Part shown: positions 24,151 to 34,175 of the stretch, piece by piece
Layout: the number at the start of each line of letters is the position of its first letter
How positions within the stretch are numbered: the stretch's first letter is position 1
Origin: Symsagittifera roscoffensis
Lineage: Eukaryota > Xenacoelomorpha > Acoela > Convolutidae
Assembly (NCBI RefSeq): GCF_963678635.1
Contig: NC_087071.1
Location: forward strand, 5,967,624-6,031,623
Length of the DNA: 64,000 nt
Direction of reading: 5' to 3'
Translations under genes and position numbers: made by a program
The notes under the pieces: model-generated
The model's input: only the letters and a program-made list of their open reading frames with translations
Told to the model about the DNA's origin: nothing
The model's database searches: none

Positions 24151-25224
24151 CCAAATTTGATAGTTTTTGGCCAAATTTTTGTTTCTAAACCAATTTTGGT
24201 CCGGTTTTTTGCATTATTCCAGTGCCGTACAGGGCTACTACGCTCATTTCAAGTATTTTTAGGCACTTTCGACCGGAATTGCGGAAAAAGTTTCTCAGAT
24301 CCTATACAGGTGGTGAAAAAGGCCATTTTGACGAACGCGTTTTTGGCGATTTCTCAAAGACTAGTTATCCGATCGGGATAATTTTGGTACCATAAGTCGA
24401 CGTTTTTGACCACTTTTCCGAATCGCAACCGTTTTTGGGTTGATTATTTCGGAAAAGAAAAATTTTTAGAATTTGTTGGTTCGGAGGGTCCAAATTACGG
24501 GCAACCCTCCGAGCGGCAGAGTATTTTATCAAAACATCTTTTTATTCAACTGGAAAGGTTGACTGTGTCAGCCAACCTAGTTTTAAGTCAGGTAGACCGC
24601 TTTCAGAGGCTTTACTGCGGTGATATAACCCTTTTTCTTGATTTTGGGGGAACCCTCCGAGGTGACCCTCCGGAGTCAGCTAAACCCTTTAGCAACCCTC
24701 CTTAGTGGAAAATTTCCACGAGATCACCCTAAGAAGTTAAAACAGCTCCCCTTAGAGCTCCTAGCTTGTTTTGACGCTTTTTGAAGCGAGGGGGAGAACC
24801 TTCTAAGCGAGATCGAAAAATTTGAAAATTTTGGAGGTACCCTCCGAAGTAACCCTCCGGAGCATATTAAGCATCTTATTGACCCTCCTTAGTAAATTTG
24901 GGGGGACCCTCCGAGGTAACTTGGATGATTAGGGTACCCTCCGAAGTAACTTGGGTGATCAAGGTACCCTCCGAGGTAACCCTCCGGAGCGTCTTAAACC
25001 TTCCAACGATCTTCCTTGTTAGAGACTTGAGTAAACTTTCTGTGGCTATTTGGGCAACGGAAAATATCCATTGAATTAGGATCATATTAGGATATTAGGC
25101 GTGCTTATCAGGATTATAAGAACCCATTTTGACCCGGAAATTCGTGATCAACTTTGGATTCTACATTGGGTGTATTAGAAGTACCCGAACAAAATTTTTT
25201 TTGATTGTGATTTTGGTTGTCTGG

Positions 25225-25575
25225 TTGCCTTGAGCTACTTAATAGGAAAGTTCGGGCAATCCGGGAACAAATAAAGGAAGACCTCTGTGGGTGTATTAGG
25301 CAAATACACACCCACTTGAGAAGAAAAATTGTTCCCTACTCTCGTGCACTTGGAGCAGTCCGAGTGTGGGAGAGCTTTTTCATAGACTTTAGAAATTTTC
25401 GATCAGAGGTTGCCTTGACCTACTTAGTAGGACAGCTCGGGCAATCACAGGACACCTAAAAGAAGACCTCGGTGGGTGTATTAGGCAGACACACACCCAC
25501 TTGAGAAGACTGTGTCCTGGGCTTCGTTCTTTCGGATCGTTCCGATTGGGGGAAGTCTTTTTCTTTAAGACTAAG
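25225..25575 (+). ncRNA. Tandem structured RNA units in leader, copy B
   Basis: Two tandem units of about 180 nt share one architecture. Hairpin 1: TTGCC/GGCAA at 25,225-25,229/25,255-25,259 and 25,410-25,414/25,440-25,444. Hairpin 2 outer stem: GGGAACA/TGTTCCC (25,263-25,269/25,330-25,336) in unit 1, but AGGACAC/GTGTCCT (25,449-25,455/25,512-25,518) in unit 2, so pairing is kept while sequence differs. Its inner stem is GTGGGTGT/ACACCCAC in both (25,287/25,308 and 25,472/25,493). A third hairpin follows in each. Compensatory change between units argues for a selected RNA fold. Function is unknown; packaging or dimerisation is a positional guess. Confidence 0.65.
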
Positions 25576-25971
25576 TTTTATTTATCTATTTCTGAATCAT
25601 CACTGCTTTTTATCAAAGATTGTTTAATTTTAACAAAGCAGTGACTTGATAAATTGTGTGGCGATAAATTGATACTGACAAAAGGTCGCTGTCACCTGTA
25701 GGATATTCTTATCTGATTATCGATTGTGTTTTGTGTGTCGATTATATCTTGTGGAAACTTAGTGATACTGTTATACTATACAACCGGGTTGAGTTAGCAT
25801 TATATCAATACTGGGTAGACCCTGTGTGTAACTTTAGCTGAGTCACTAATTTAGTCGTGAGAGATCTAAGAGACATTTTGATACTGACGGAATCGAGTAG
25901 GCAGCGTTAAGTGATTTAACTAAATCTTGCATTGCCATCAAATTACGAATACTTTCATTTTGATAAAAACT

Positions 25972-26382
25972 ATGCAGCGCAGGGACTCGCTAGGATCGAC
26001 TACTAAAATTCCCAGGCTAAGCAAGGGAAGCACGCGGAAGTTTAGAACTAGGCGTAGCCAAACCTCGTTTAGTAGCGCTTCCGACGCGTTTGCTGAAGAC
26101 GAATCGACTAAAGGTCAACCTGATCTTTCAGTGAGCGAAATGAAACTAAGGAGCGAGAAAAACCTCGATGGCAATCAAAGGCGGAGCGCCGAGGCCGAGC
26201 CTGCGAGCGAAACGCTGGTGGATCCCTTTGACGAAGGGGAGCGAACGCTCATTCGACCCGACTTTGAGCCAGACGAGGTCCTCGAACGGGAGGAAGCCGA
26301 GAGGACAGGAGACCTCGGAGCGTCCCGAGGTCGAACCTCGGGAGGAAGTGTTGTACAGGGGAATGTCCAAATCAGAGACTAA
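25972..26382 (+). CDS. gag: gag N-terminus, copy B (frame broken)
   Basis: ATG 25,972 is chosen because the peptide MQRRDSLG opens gag in copy A as well. The N-terminus is basic and Ser-rich, then acidic. A net 2-base loss near 26,310, relative to A, throws the frame to a stop at 26,380-26,382, and the true gag sequence continues in another frame (26,168-28,477). As it stands the product is a 136-residue truncated Gag N-terminus without capsid. Confidence 0.8.
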   Translation: MQRRDSLGSTTKIPRLSKGSTRKFRTRRSQTSFSSASDAFAEDESTKGQPDLSVSEMKLRSEKNLDGNQRRSAEAEPASETLVDPFDEGERTLIRPDFEPDEVLEREEAERTGDLGASRGRTSGGSVVQGNVQIRD

Positions 26383-28477
26383 GAGCTATAAATGGAGAAA
26401 GGAACCTTCACATCTGACAAGTGCACACTCATCCTTGGCCAAACAGAGTAACAACGCGATGATGTCGAGTATGAGTCCGGGTGAAGAGCAGACGTTCTCG
26501 AAGGCCAAGAAGAGTTGGAAGTCCTTGTACGACGAACGCATGGCGTCACTACCAACTGTAGGTTTGACTTCCAGTGATGACTACCCGGAGATAACCCATC
26601 CGGATGTGAACTTCACACCGTGCCCAAGGAATGATATGAGCAGGAAGGCGTCATCAACCTCGCCGACCAGGCCCATGTCAGATGGGATAACGATGGGAGC
26701 GTCGTCAACCTTCGACAGATTAATGACGTCGATGAGCAAGCTAAGAGGCGGTGCGTCATCAAGCACCAGGCTGCAGCCGCCGTTGACCTCATCTTCGCTG
26801 GGACTAACCCCGTCATTTGGGGCCACTGGCGACATAAGTGACATGTTCGCTGGCGTAATGAATGGTCTGGATGAACTGAGACGGGACATGACTAAAAGAA
26901 TAGATCAGGTGGATGAGAGAGCTCACAAGGGTCAAGAGAATCTGAGAGACGAGCTAACGCACGTGAAGTCGCAGGCGAGGTTTGATCAGGCTCAATTGAT
27001 TCATAACACCGATCAATGCCTGGCTGAGAGCCTGGCACAGGCAAACAAAGAGTCAGAGGAAAGAGAGGCAAGGATGACAAGAGAGATCGAGCGATTATTG
27101 AATGATCATGATAATACCTATGCCCAAACGATGACTGGCCTGGAGAAGAGGTTAGACGCCAAATCTGACTTGATGATGCGGAAGCTTGACGCGATCCTGA
27201 ATGGGAGTAGTTGGCAGGAGCATTCCAACTCAAGGGAGCGCTCAAGCCATGCGAATGTTGGAGATGGTACGGGCAACAGTGCCAGAGCCCAGCAGGGCTC
27301 GAGAACGAACTACGAACATAGAAACAAGGAGCGGCCAAGGGCAGCCCCGCAGAGGCCTGGCTGGACGAATCCAGTACCGCCGGAGGCAGATGCCACCCCG
27401 GAGACAAGATTGCCAACCGTGCCACAAGTCAGTTCAGTACCAGATCTGACTACAGTCTCGCAAGACACAACGATGTATGCCTCGATGTTTGAGCCTCTGA
27501 ACAGATCTCTTGAAACATTCATCACCAAGCTCTCGAAGTCAACCGAGAGAGGAGAGAGGTCAAGAAGAACACTGAAAAAGCCGAAGTCATATAAAGACGG
27601 GTCAGACGGCTGCATTGATACTTGGATAGAGGTGATGAGGTTACACTTTGAGGAAGAGAATCTCTCCAAGAAACAAGAGTGCAGCGCGCTGACGAGCAAC
27701 CTGGAGGGTACTGCATTAAATTGTGTAATGGCGAAAAGAGCCAATGAGAGAGACAGCGCTCGCAAGATATTCGACATCCTGCTGAATCGTTTTGGCTCTG
27801 GAGTACAAGGGCACCAGGCCATGGTGAAGTTCGAGAAGAGGCGTCAGAGAGATGAAGAATCAATAGATAAATTCTTGGACGACCTTGAATTGCTCAGGAG
27901 GAGAAGCAACCCGGATGAGAGAATATCCGAGCGAAACTTGGCGATTGCTTCGAAGTTTATGGATGGAGTAAGGAGTGAGGAGCTGAAGACGATGTTGGCC
28001 ACTCACTTCACCCTGTCGCTTGACCAGGTACCCACGCCCGACGACTTGCGTATGAAGTCACGCGAGTATTTACTCATAAAACCGAGGGCGCAAAACCGTT
28101 ACAGCAATTATGGCAACTATAGCGGGACAAACACTGGTGCGAATTCCAGTTGGTACAAACCTCGCGATGACATGGACAAGAGGAGGTCGTGCGCGAATTG
28201 TGGTTCGATGGACCATCACGTTTCTGCGTGTTCTGCATACAAACAGAACATGAAGGCCATAGGCCACTTTCTTGAGGACGCCGACGCGACCGACGAGGAT
28301 CATGAGGAGTACGTCAGGGGGCTCATCATGAAATATGGTCCGAGGTGTTTCTTCTGTAATTTGGAGGGACACTTCAAGTCGGATTGTACTCAATTTTGGG
28401 ACGCAGTAGCGGACGCGAAACACTTCCCTGCCACGAAGAGGCGCTTTCGGGTGTCAAGGCCAGTCGAGCACGTCTGA
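26311..28477 (+). CDS. gag: gag matrix-capsid-nucleocapsid, copy B
   Basis: Open frame 26,168-28,477, colinear with gag of A from about 26,311. It carries a coiled-coil-prone segment (around 26,860-27,200, rich in E/R/A), a Pro-rich linker, and a capsid-like region (about 27,595-28,080) of the retrotransposon Gag type, containing DTWIEVMRLHFEEE and a KFLDDLELLRRR helix. Two CX2CX4HX4C zinc knuckles follow: CANCGSMDHHVSAC at 28,190 and CFFCNLEGHFKSDC at 28,346, about 52 residues apart, which is wider than usual. A 2-base gain near 28,415 shifts the frame, so the last 15 residues are non-native. Gag would form particles and bind genomic RNA. Confidence 0.9.
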
Positions 28478-31400
28478 TGAACGAGGCTGACTCTCGGAGA
28501 AAGGAAACGACACCGAGCACTTTTGCGACCAAAAAGGTTAAGACATGGCCTGACGAGGTGGTAGCCTCGAACCTCGAAGCAGAGTCGTCTAGTCCACTCA
28601 AGGTGGATTACGGCCTGGCGGCAAGGACAGCGCTGCAGAATGTCAAACAGGACCTTGCCACGAAAGAAGTGGAGCAATGGGTAAGGTCGGAGCTGGAAAG
28701 CACAGATCTTCGGGAGAGTCTTAATGTCCTCGGTAAAGCGACAAAAGTAGAAGACAAAGAGGAGCCCAAGAAACAGGGACTAAAACTGAACGTTATATCT
28801 GGCAAGACTTTCGGCATGACGAAGGCGGGGACCAAAATAATGTCCATCATCTCAGTCGCAGGGCACCAGGTGGTCAAGAACTTGAGTGAACCATCCGAGA
28901 TTACACTAATCCACCTGGACATCTATGCCGACTACCTGAAGGAGAAGGATCCCAAACTGGACTCCAGGGCAGTGCGAGCGCTGCTCACAACGGGAGGTCC
29001 GAGGCTGATGAAAGTGGACGGACATTATATCGATGTCTATGGCCCTTACCCGATTCTGATGAATGTGGATGGCATCAATATCTACACGAAAGCTCACATA
29101 ACTGATGCGAACGATCAGGTTGGCCGGATATACATTGGTCAAGAGGAGCTGAAGGTCAGACGAATCGGACACAACGCGATGCTCGAACAAGATGCGGTGC
29201 ATATTGGTTGCGAGGCCGATCTGGCCGCACACGTTCTGGACGTGCAAGGCAGACAACTTTCAGTAAAGGGGCTGCTAGACACGGGAGCAGTGGTTAGTGT
29301 CATGCCAGTCAAAACTTGGACCGACATGGGTTTCGAAAGATCGGATCTCATACCGACAAACATCAGGTTGGCAGCTGCCAATCAGGGAGCGATCTATGTC
29401 GCCGGACGAACCCCGATCATCTCACTGCAGCTCGGAGGAAGACATCTTTGGATGAGCTTCCTAGTAGTAGAGAATTTGGATGAATCCGACCAGTTCATCC
29501 TAGGAAGGGATTTCGTTCGCAACTTTGACGTCACGATTGATCTCAATGACGGATTGATTAGGATCAAGGATCCTGAAAGAAAGTATGAGAAAAGACCCCT
29601 TAATAAGATCTTAATTAATCAGGCCAAGGTGCCGATTTTTCTGGATCGAAAAGTTAGATTAAAACCGAACCAAGCCGTAGTAGCGACGTTTAGGATGAGG
29701 AACTTGAATGAACTCAGCAATGACAGACAGGTGTGTCTGGTACCAAATCCAAACAGTAAAAGCTCGGCTATTTTAGGAAGAAGCTTCTCACTCACTCAGA
29801 GCGGACTGTGTGTGAGTGTGTTATTGAACACAGAAGCAACAACAGTGACAATACAGAGGGGAAAGAAACTTGGCTACGCTTTGCCTCTGAACACAGACTT
29901 TCTGAGTGTGGAGAACTTGAAGAAGTTTGATGTAACTAAATGTCCATTACATGCGAACCAAGAATGTATAATGAAAAGAGTAATTGAATTGAAATCTTCT
30001 AGGAAATTGTTTTCAATGAAGTCGGAAACAGATGATGGGCTGTCTTGTTGTTCCAACTTTCCTGAGAGGCCGACGAAAGCAGAGTTAGCAGCGAATAGGC
30101 CTGTCCTACCTGAGATAGAACATCTGAAGGGTAAAATATCTGACAAGGAACTAGATTCGCTCAGGGCGGTGCTAGATCGGAACGCAGACGTTTTTTCAAA
30201 GCATAAGGCCGATATAGGTTGTTGCAATTTTGTAGAGCACGAGATTGAGATAGAAGAGGGCTCGGTACCTCATAGGGAAGGGGCGAGAAGAATGACCCCA
30301 AATAAGTCAGAAGCGTGTAGGAAGGAAATTGAAATGTTAAGGGAGTACGACATGATTGAGCCGTCGAAGTCCCCATGGGCTTGTGGCGTGGTCATGGCGA
30401 AAAAGAAAGGGGGAAAACTCAGATTTTGTTGTGATTTCCGTTATCTGAACGCAGTGACTGTAAAGGACGCATACCCGATTCCCCGCATCGATGAGAGCCT
30501 ATCCAAGCTGGGAGACGCTAAGTTCTTCACGACGTTGGATTTGGGCTCCGCATTCTGGCAAGTGCCACTCAGAAAGCAAGATCGAGAGAAAACAGGTTTG
30601 GCGTGTGAGCTGGGACTGTTCCAGTGGAAGAGGATGCCATTCGGATTGTGCAACGCGACGGCCACATTCCAGCGACTGATGGCCCAGGCACTCACGAGCG
30701 TCACTAAGAAATACGGGAATCTCATTATGTGTTATGTCGATGATGTCGTGATTGCAACACCAACCTTAGAAGACCACATAGAGAGGTTGGAGGAGGTGTT
30801 TTCTTGCATGAAGCAGGCGGGTCTGAAATGCAAACCCTCTAAGTGTGAAATCCTCAGGGATTCCATAAAGTATCTGGGCCGCCTGGTTGACAAACATGGA
30901 GTGAGACCAGATCCCGAAGCGGTTGAAGCGGTGCTGACCTGGAAGGCACCGAAAACAGATACACAGCTGATGAGTTTTCTTGGATTCGCAAATTATTATC
31001 GGGAGTTCATCAAGGGGTATGCTGACAAAATATACCCCATGCAGAGGTTGATGAGAAACAAGGGCAAAAAGTTCACCTGGACTGATGAGGCACAAGTCTC
31101 ATTTGAAAACATCAAACGTGAACTTTGCGAGGCACCGGTCCTCGGCATGCCAACGGAGAAGGGAATGTTCGTGCTGGACACGGATGCATCAGTGGTTGCG
31201 ATATCGGGCATACTTCACCAGGAACAGGAGTGGAACGGGAGAACAGTTCTTCGTCCGATAGCCTACGGGAGTAAAGTCCTGAGTGATACTGAAATGAAGT
31301 ACGGCGCACCAAAAGCGGAGATGTTTGCGGTGATCACTTTCGTGGAAAAATACAGGGCCTACTTGGGGAGTGCTCCCTTCAAGTTACGTGTGGATAATCG

Positions 31401-31827
31401 TGCCCTTGCCTGGCTGAAAACCTATTCGATGGACCAAAGCTATATTGGTCGTTGGATTGTGCGCCTGGATGGATACCACATGATCATAGAGCACCGTACC
31501 CGTGACAAGCACCAGAACGCAGATAGCCTCAGTAAAAAGACAGAATTTTATGAGCGCCTCGAGGAGAAGCAGGCTAACCAATCAGAGATCAAAGACGGGT
31601 TTTCCTTTCTGGACAAAGAAACCTACGACAAGCTGCCACTTACTAGGTGGTTAGACAAGTCAGGACATCCTATACCTGGACACCCTGACCTTCCAGTGGA
31701 GACGGCCGCGGAGATAAAGCTTTTAGCCAGAGGCGAGGGAAAAACGTCATGGGAAAACTCCGTGACTTGTTGGATAGGGAAGTGGATAGGCATGATCGTG
31801 AATGGATGGAGACCATGCAGAGGTTGA
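28414..31827 (+). CDS. pol: pol protease, reverse transcriptase, RNase H, copy B
   Basis: Open frame 28,384-31,827, native from about 28,414. Order: a spacer of about 250 residues after the zinc knuckles; retropepsin with LLDTGAVVSVMP (DTG codons 29,278-29,286) and FILGRDFV; RT with DAYPIPRIDESL, LDLGSAFWQVPL, MPFGLCNAT and YVDD at 30,733-30,744; RNase H with TDAS (Asp codon 31,183), KAEM, VDNRALAWL and NADSLS. All catalytic residues I can name are present. A net loss of about 103 bp near 31,732, relative to A, shifts the frame and ends it at 31,827. RT and integrase are therefore not joined in this copy. Protein order is that of Metaviridae. Confidence 0.95.
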   Translation, partial: RETLPCHEEALSGVKASRARLMNEADSRRKETTPSTFATKKVKTWPDEVVASNLEAESSSPLKVDYGLAARTALQNVKQDLATKEVEQWVRSELESTDLRESLNVLGKATKVEDKEEPKKQGLKLNVISGKTFGMTKAGTKIMSIISVAGHQVVKNLSEPSEITLIHLDIYADYLKEKDPKLDSRAVRALLTTGGPRLMKVDGHYIDVYGPYPILMNVDGINIYTKAHITDANDQVGRIYIGQEELKVRRIGHNAMLEQDAVHIGCEADLAAHVLDVQGRQLSVKGLLDTGAVVSVMPVKTWTDMGFERSDLIPTNIRLAAANQGAIYVAGRTPIISLQLGGRHLWMSFLVVENLDESDQFILGRDFVRNFDVTIDLNDGLIRIKDPERKYEKRPLNKILINQAKVPIFLDRKVRLKPNQAVVATFRMRNLNELSNDRQVCLVPNPNSKSSAILGRSFSLTQSGLCVSVLLNTEATTVTIQRGKKLGYALPLNTDFLSVENLKKFDVTKCPLHANQECIMKRVIELKSSRKLFSMKSETDDGLSCCSNFPERPTKAELAANRPVLPEIEHLKGKISDKELDSLRAVLDRNADVFSKHKADIGCCNFVEHEIEIEEGSVPHREGARRMTPNKSEACRKEIEMLREYDMIEPSKSPWACGVVMAKKKGGKLRFCCDFRYLNAVTVKDAYPIPRIDESLSKLGDAKFFTTLDLGSAFWQVPLRKQDREKTGLACELGLFQWKRMPFGLCNATATFQRLMAQALTSVTKKYGNLIMCYVDDVVIATPTLEDHIERLEEVFSCMKQAGLKCKPSKCEILRDSIKYLGRLVDKHGVRPDPEAVEAVLTWKAPKTDTQLMSFLGFANYYREFIKGYADKIYPMQRLMRNKGKKFTWTDEAQVSFENIKRELCEAPVLGMPTEKGMFVLDTDASVVAISGILHQEQEWNGRTVLRPIAYGSKVLSDTEMKYGAPKAEMFAVITFVEKYRAYLGSAPFKLRVDNRALAWLKTYSMDQSYIGRWIVRLDGYHMIIEHRTRDKHQNADSLSKKTEFYERLEEKQANQSEIKDGFSFLDKETYDKLPLTRWLDKSGHPIPGHPDLPVETAAEIKLLARGEGKTSWENSVTCWIGKWIGMIVNGWRPCRG

Positions 31828-34175
31828 CTGTCACCGAGAGAACAGAGAAGAGGCCAGTGTCCATTCGCAGCCGAGGCGTTGAACGGGATTGCAGGTCGAT
31901 CGTCAACCAGCTGGTGACCTCGATGCCGAAAGAAGTATTGTTGAGAACTTCGTTCACTGAATATGGAACATCGAATCAAAACCAAGCTACTGAGGAAGTC
32001 AGGATCAGGTCGAAATCTAGCTTCACGAGGAGAGTGCACTTCACAGATGCAAAAGAGGAATACGAGCCAAGCCCAGATTGTTCGTCCATGGACGAGACAA
32101 TGTCCGGGGAGTCTGACACCTTCGAGCCAGTCAAGGACGTCTCCTCTGATGAGTCAGACACCTTTGAGCCCGTGCAGGACGACTTGTCCGGGGAGAGGTT
32201 GACTAGACCACCTAGGGGCGGAGTTTTGTCCGGGGAGTCGGGTTCAAAGCGACCGATGGACAGAGTTTTGTCCGGGGAGTCAAGAAACATCTCAGATAAC
32301 TTGGAATATGATGTTGAGGAATCAGTCGACTCAAGTGGTGACTCGAGACCCCAGTCCTGGGACAACACGTCTGAAACAGCTTCCAACTCCGATATGTCAG
32401 AGATCGCAATCCACTCCTTATTGGTAGACTGGAAGCAGCGTGGGCTGGACCGAGAAACACATCAGGATCCAGACAGGGACAGATACACCTCAGATGAAGA
32501 GGACACTGTGGTAGATAATGCCGCAGACGAGCTCGAGCTGATAGCAGTTTCAAAACGCCCAACCAGATTGCTGCCACATGGTACGGTCGTCCGTACCAAT
32601 CTGGAACCATATGTGCAAGAGGCGACGCCTTTGAAAAAGATATGGTGTGTCAAGTTGATGGACGATGCTCATGCTCCGGAGATAATGAGTGGGCAGATGA
32701 ACGTGGTGAAGACGTATTTGAAAGCCAGGTACAGGCTGTCGGATCTCCTAAGGGCTCAACGAAATGATAGAATGACGAGCAGTCTGAAGAGATGGATTGA
32801 GAATGGAGCACCTGACAAGGGAGACTTGGAAGAAGACAGCTACAAAATCCTGAAGCAATTCTACCTGAAGCGAAACGACTTGTTGTACCTGAATAAGGAC
32901 GGAATCGTTGCCTGCAAGCGAAAAGAGGAGGACAAGGTCCTCTATAAATACAATTCAATAGTGTTACCGCAGTTGTACCAGACCGAATTGCTCTTTCGCT
33001 CACATGATCAGATGGGCCATCAAGGCGTGGACAAAGTGTATAACAGGATACAAAAACGATTCGAATGGCCGGGATTGAAGAAGGCTTGTGAGAAATGGAT
33101 AGCCGCATGCCTGTCTTGTCAACAGGCAAAGGATCCCAGGAAACTAAGGTTCCCCCTACAGTCAATAGAATCGTCAGGTTTCAACGAAGTGGTGCAAATT
33201 GATCATCAGAAAATCTGCATGACAGCAACGGGCTATAATCAGGTGCTGGTAATGATCGACCATTTTACGAAGTATGCGGAGGCAGCACCCTGCATGACAG
33301 CATCGGCAGAAGAAACATGCGATCATTTGATAAACGTGTGGATAGCAAGGCATGGCTGCCCCATCACGTTCCAATCGGACAATGGCAAAGCATTCGTAGG
33401 TGATCTCACAAAAGAGTTAATGAAAAGGTCGCAGGTAGCTCAGGCCCACTCGACCACTTATCACCCGCAAACGAATGGCCTAGTCGAGAGGCAGAATCGC
33501 ACACTGGTATCCATGTTGAGAGTCTACTGCTCACGCTACATGGATGACTGGGACAAGCACTTGCCGCAAGTGATGGGTGCTTACAACAGCACGGAGCATT
33601 CCACCACGGGAATAAGTCCACATATGATGCTGACGGGTCACGAAAAAGCACTCCCATTAACGTTCTTCTACCCTGAATATGAAGGGAAGAGGACAGCACC
33701 GCAAACGTACGTGCGGGACGTTATTAGAAGACAGCAGGACCTTAATGACTTATGCAGGAGGAATACGCAACAGGCGCAAATTAGACAAAAAAGGAGGTTT
33801 GATAAAAGAACAGCCGATGCAAAAGCCTACTCAGTTGGCGATTACGTCTGGTTGTTCCAGGAAGTGGTTCCACCAAAAGGAACCAAGAAACTATTAAAGA
33901 AATGGCGTGGTCCATTTCAGATAACAGAGGTGCATCAAAGAGGTCGTTTTTATCGGCTGAGCACTGGAAGAGCGGCTCATTACGAGAATATCAAACCGCA
34001 CAATGCCTCGTCAGAGGATTGGTGCATCCCAGCGGACATGCAAGAGGGAGACTATTTAATTGTGGATCCTGCTTGTGAAGTGAATGAGAGGGGTACTCGC
34101 GACAAGAACGACGGGAACGAGGTGGAAAACGATTGCGATCTACCACTGGATCTCGAGTTGACTGAGCGAGTATAG
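31749..34175 (+). CDS. pol: pol integrase, copy B
   Basis: Open frame of 808 codons whose first ~330 residues are the acidic connector with the 14-residue repeats. Integrase follows: an HHCC zinc finger (His codons 33,003 and 33,018, CLSC pair near 33,110), a catalytic core with Asp 33,201, Asp 33,378 and Glu 33,486 (59 residues, then 35 between D and E, so DD35E), and a WRGPF module near 33,904 typical of Gypsy integrases. A TAG at 34,173-34,175 stops it where copy A has a Glu codon, so the natural protein runs on into the next entry. It joins element DNA to the host chromosome. The start codon is not native, because the connector is reached by reading from RT. Confidence 0.93.
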   Translation: MGKLRDLLDREVDRHDREWMETMQRLTVTERTEKRPVSIRSRGVERDCRSIVNQLVTSMPKEVLLRTSFTEYGTSNQNQATEEVRIRSKSSFTRRVHFTDAKEEYEPSPDCSSMDETMSGESDTFEPVKDVSSDESDTFEPVQDDLSGERLTRPPRGGVLSGESGSKRPMDRVLSGESRNISDNLEYDVEESVDSSGDSRPQSWDNTSETASNSDMSEIAIHSLLVDWKQRGLDRETHQDPDRDRYTSDEEDTVVDNAADELELIAVSKRPTRLLPHGTVVRTNLEPYVQEATPLKKIWCVKLMDDAHAPEIMSGQMNVVKTYLKARYRLSDLLRAQRNDRMTSSLKRWIENGAPDKGDLEEDSYKILKQFYLKRNDLLYLNKDGIVACKRKEEDKVLYKYNSIVLPQLYQTELLFRSHDQMGHQGVDKVYNRIQKRFEWPGLKKACEKWIAACLSCQQAKDPRKLRFPLQSIESSGFNEVVQIDHQKICMTATGYNQVLVMIDHFTKYAEAAPCMTASAEETCDHLINVWIARHGCPITFQSDNGKAFVGDLTKELMKRSQVAQAHSTTYHPQTNGLVERQNRTLVSMLRVYCSRYMDDWDKHLPQVMGAYNSTEHSTTGISPHMMLTGHEKALPLTFFYPEYEGKRTAPQTYVRDVIRRQQDLNDLCRRNTQQAQIRQKRRFDKRTADAKAYSVGDYVWLFQEVVPPKGTKKLLKKWRGPFQITEVHQRGRFYRLSTGRAAHYENIKPHNASSEDWCIPADMQEGDYLIVDPACEVNERGTRDKNDGNEVENDCDLPLDLELTERV
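32101..32310 (+). repeat. 42-bp coding minisatellite in pol, copy B
   Basis: Five 42-bp units start at 32,101, 32,143, 32,185, 32,227 and 32,269. Four contain a perfect TGTCCGGGGAG and the second is degenerate. They encode 14-residue repeats around LSGES with a Pro and acidic residues. The 15 bases at 32,181-32,195 are identical to the purine-rich tract just before the 3' LTR (45,392-45,406). Confidence 0.9.

Larger units (their letters stand above)
22856..25971 (+). other. Long structured leader of copy B
   Basis: 3.1 kb of untranslated sequence before gag, colinear with the leader of copy A. I count 16 ACCCTCC motifs, 11 of them in 24,500-24,990 in pairs such as ACCCTCCGAAGTAACCCTCC. A CGGGC-GTAT-GCCCG hairpin lies at 22,945-22,958. 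The tRNA-like fold and the tandem RNA units are listed separately. Many short frames exist, none conserved between the two copies. Confidence 0.75.

Noticed and set aside
24480-25000. CRISPR-like array
   Set aside because: The repeats are 7-11 bp with irregular spacing inside a retroelement leader in a eukaryote.
34173-34175. Programmed stop-codon readthrough after integrase
   Set aside because: Copy A has a sense codon here, so the TAG looks like a simple point mutation in B.
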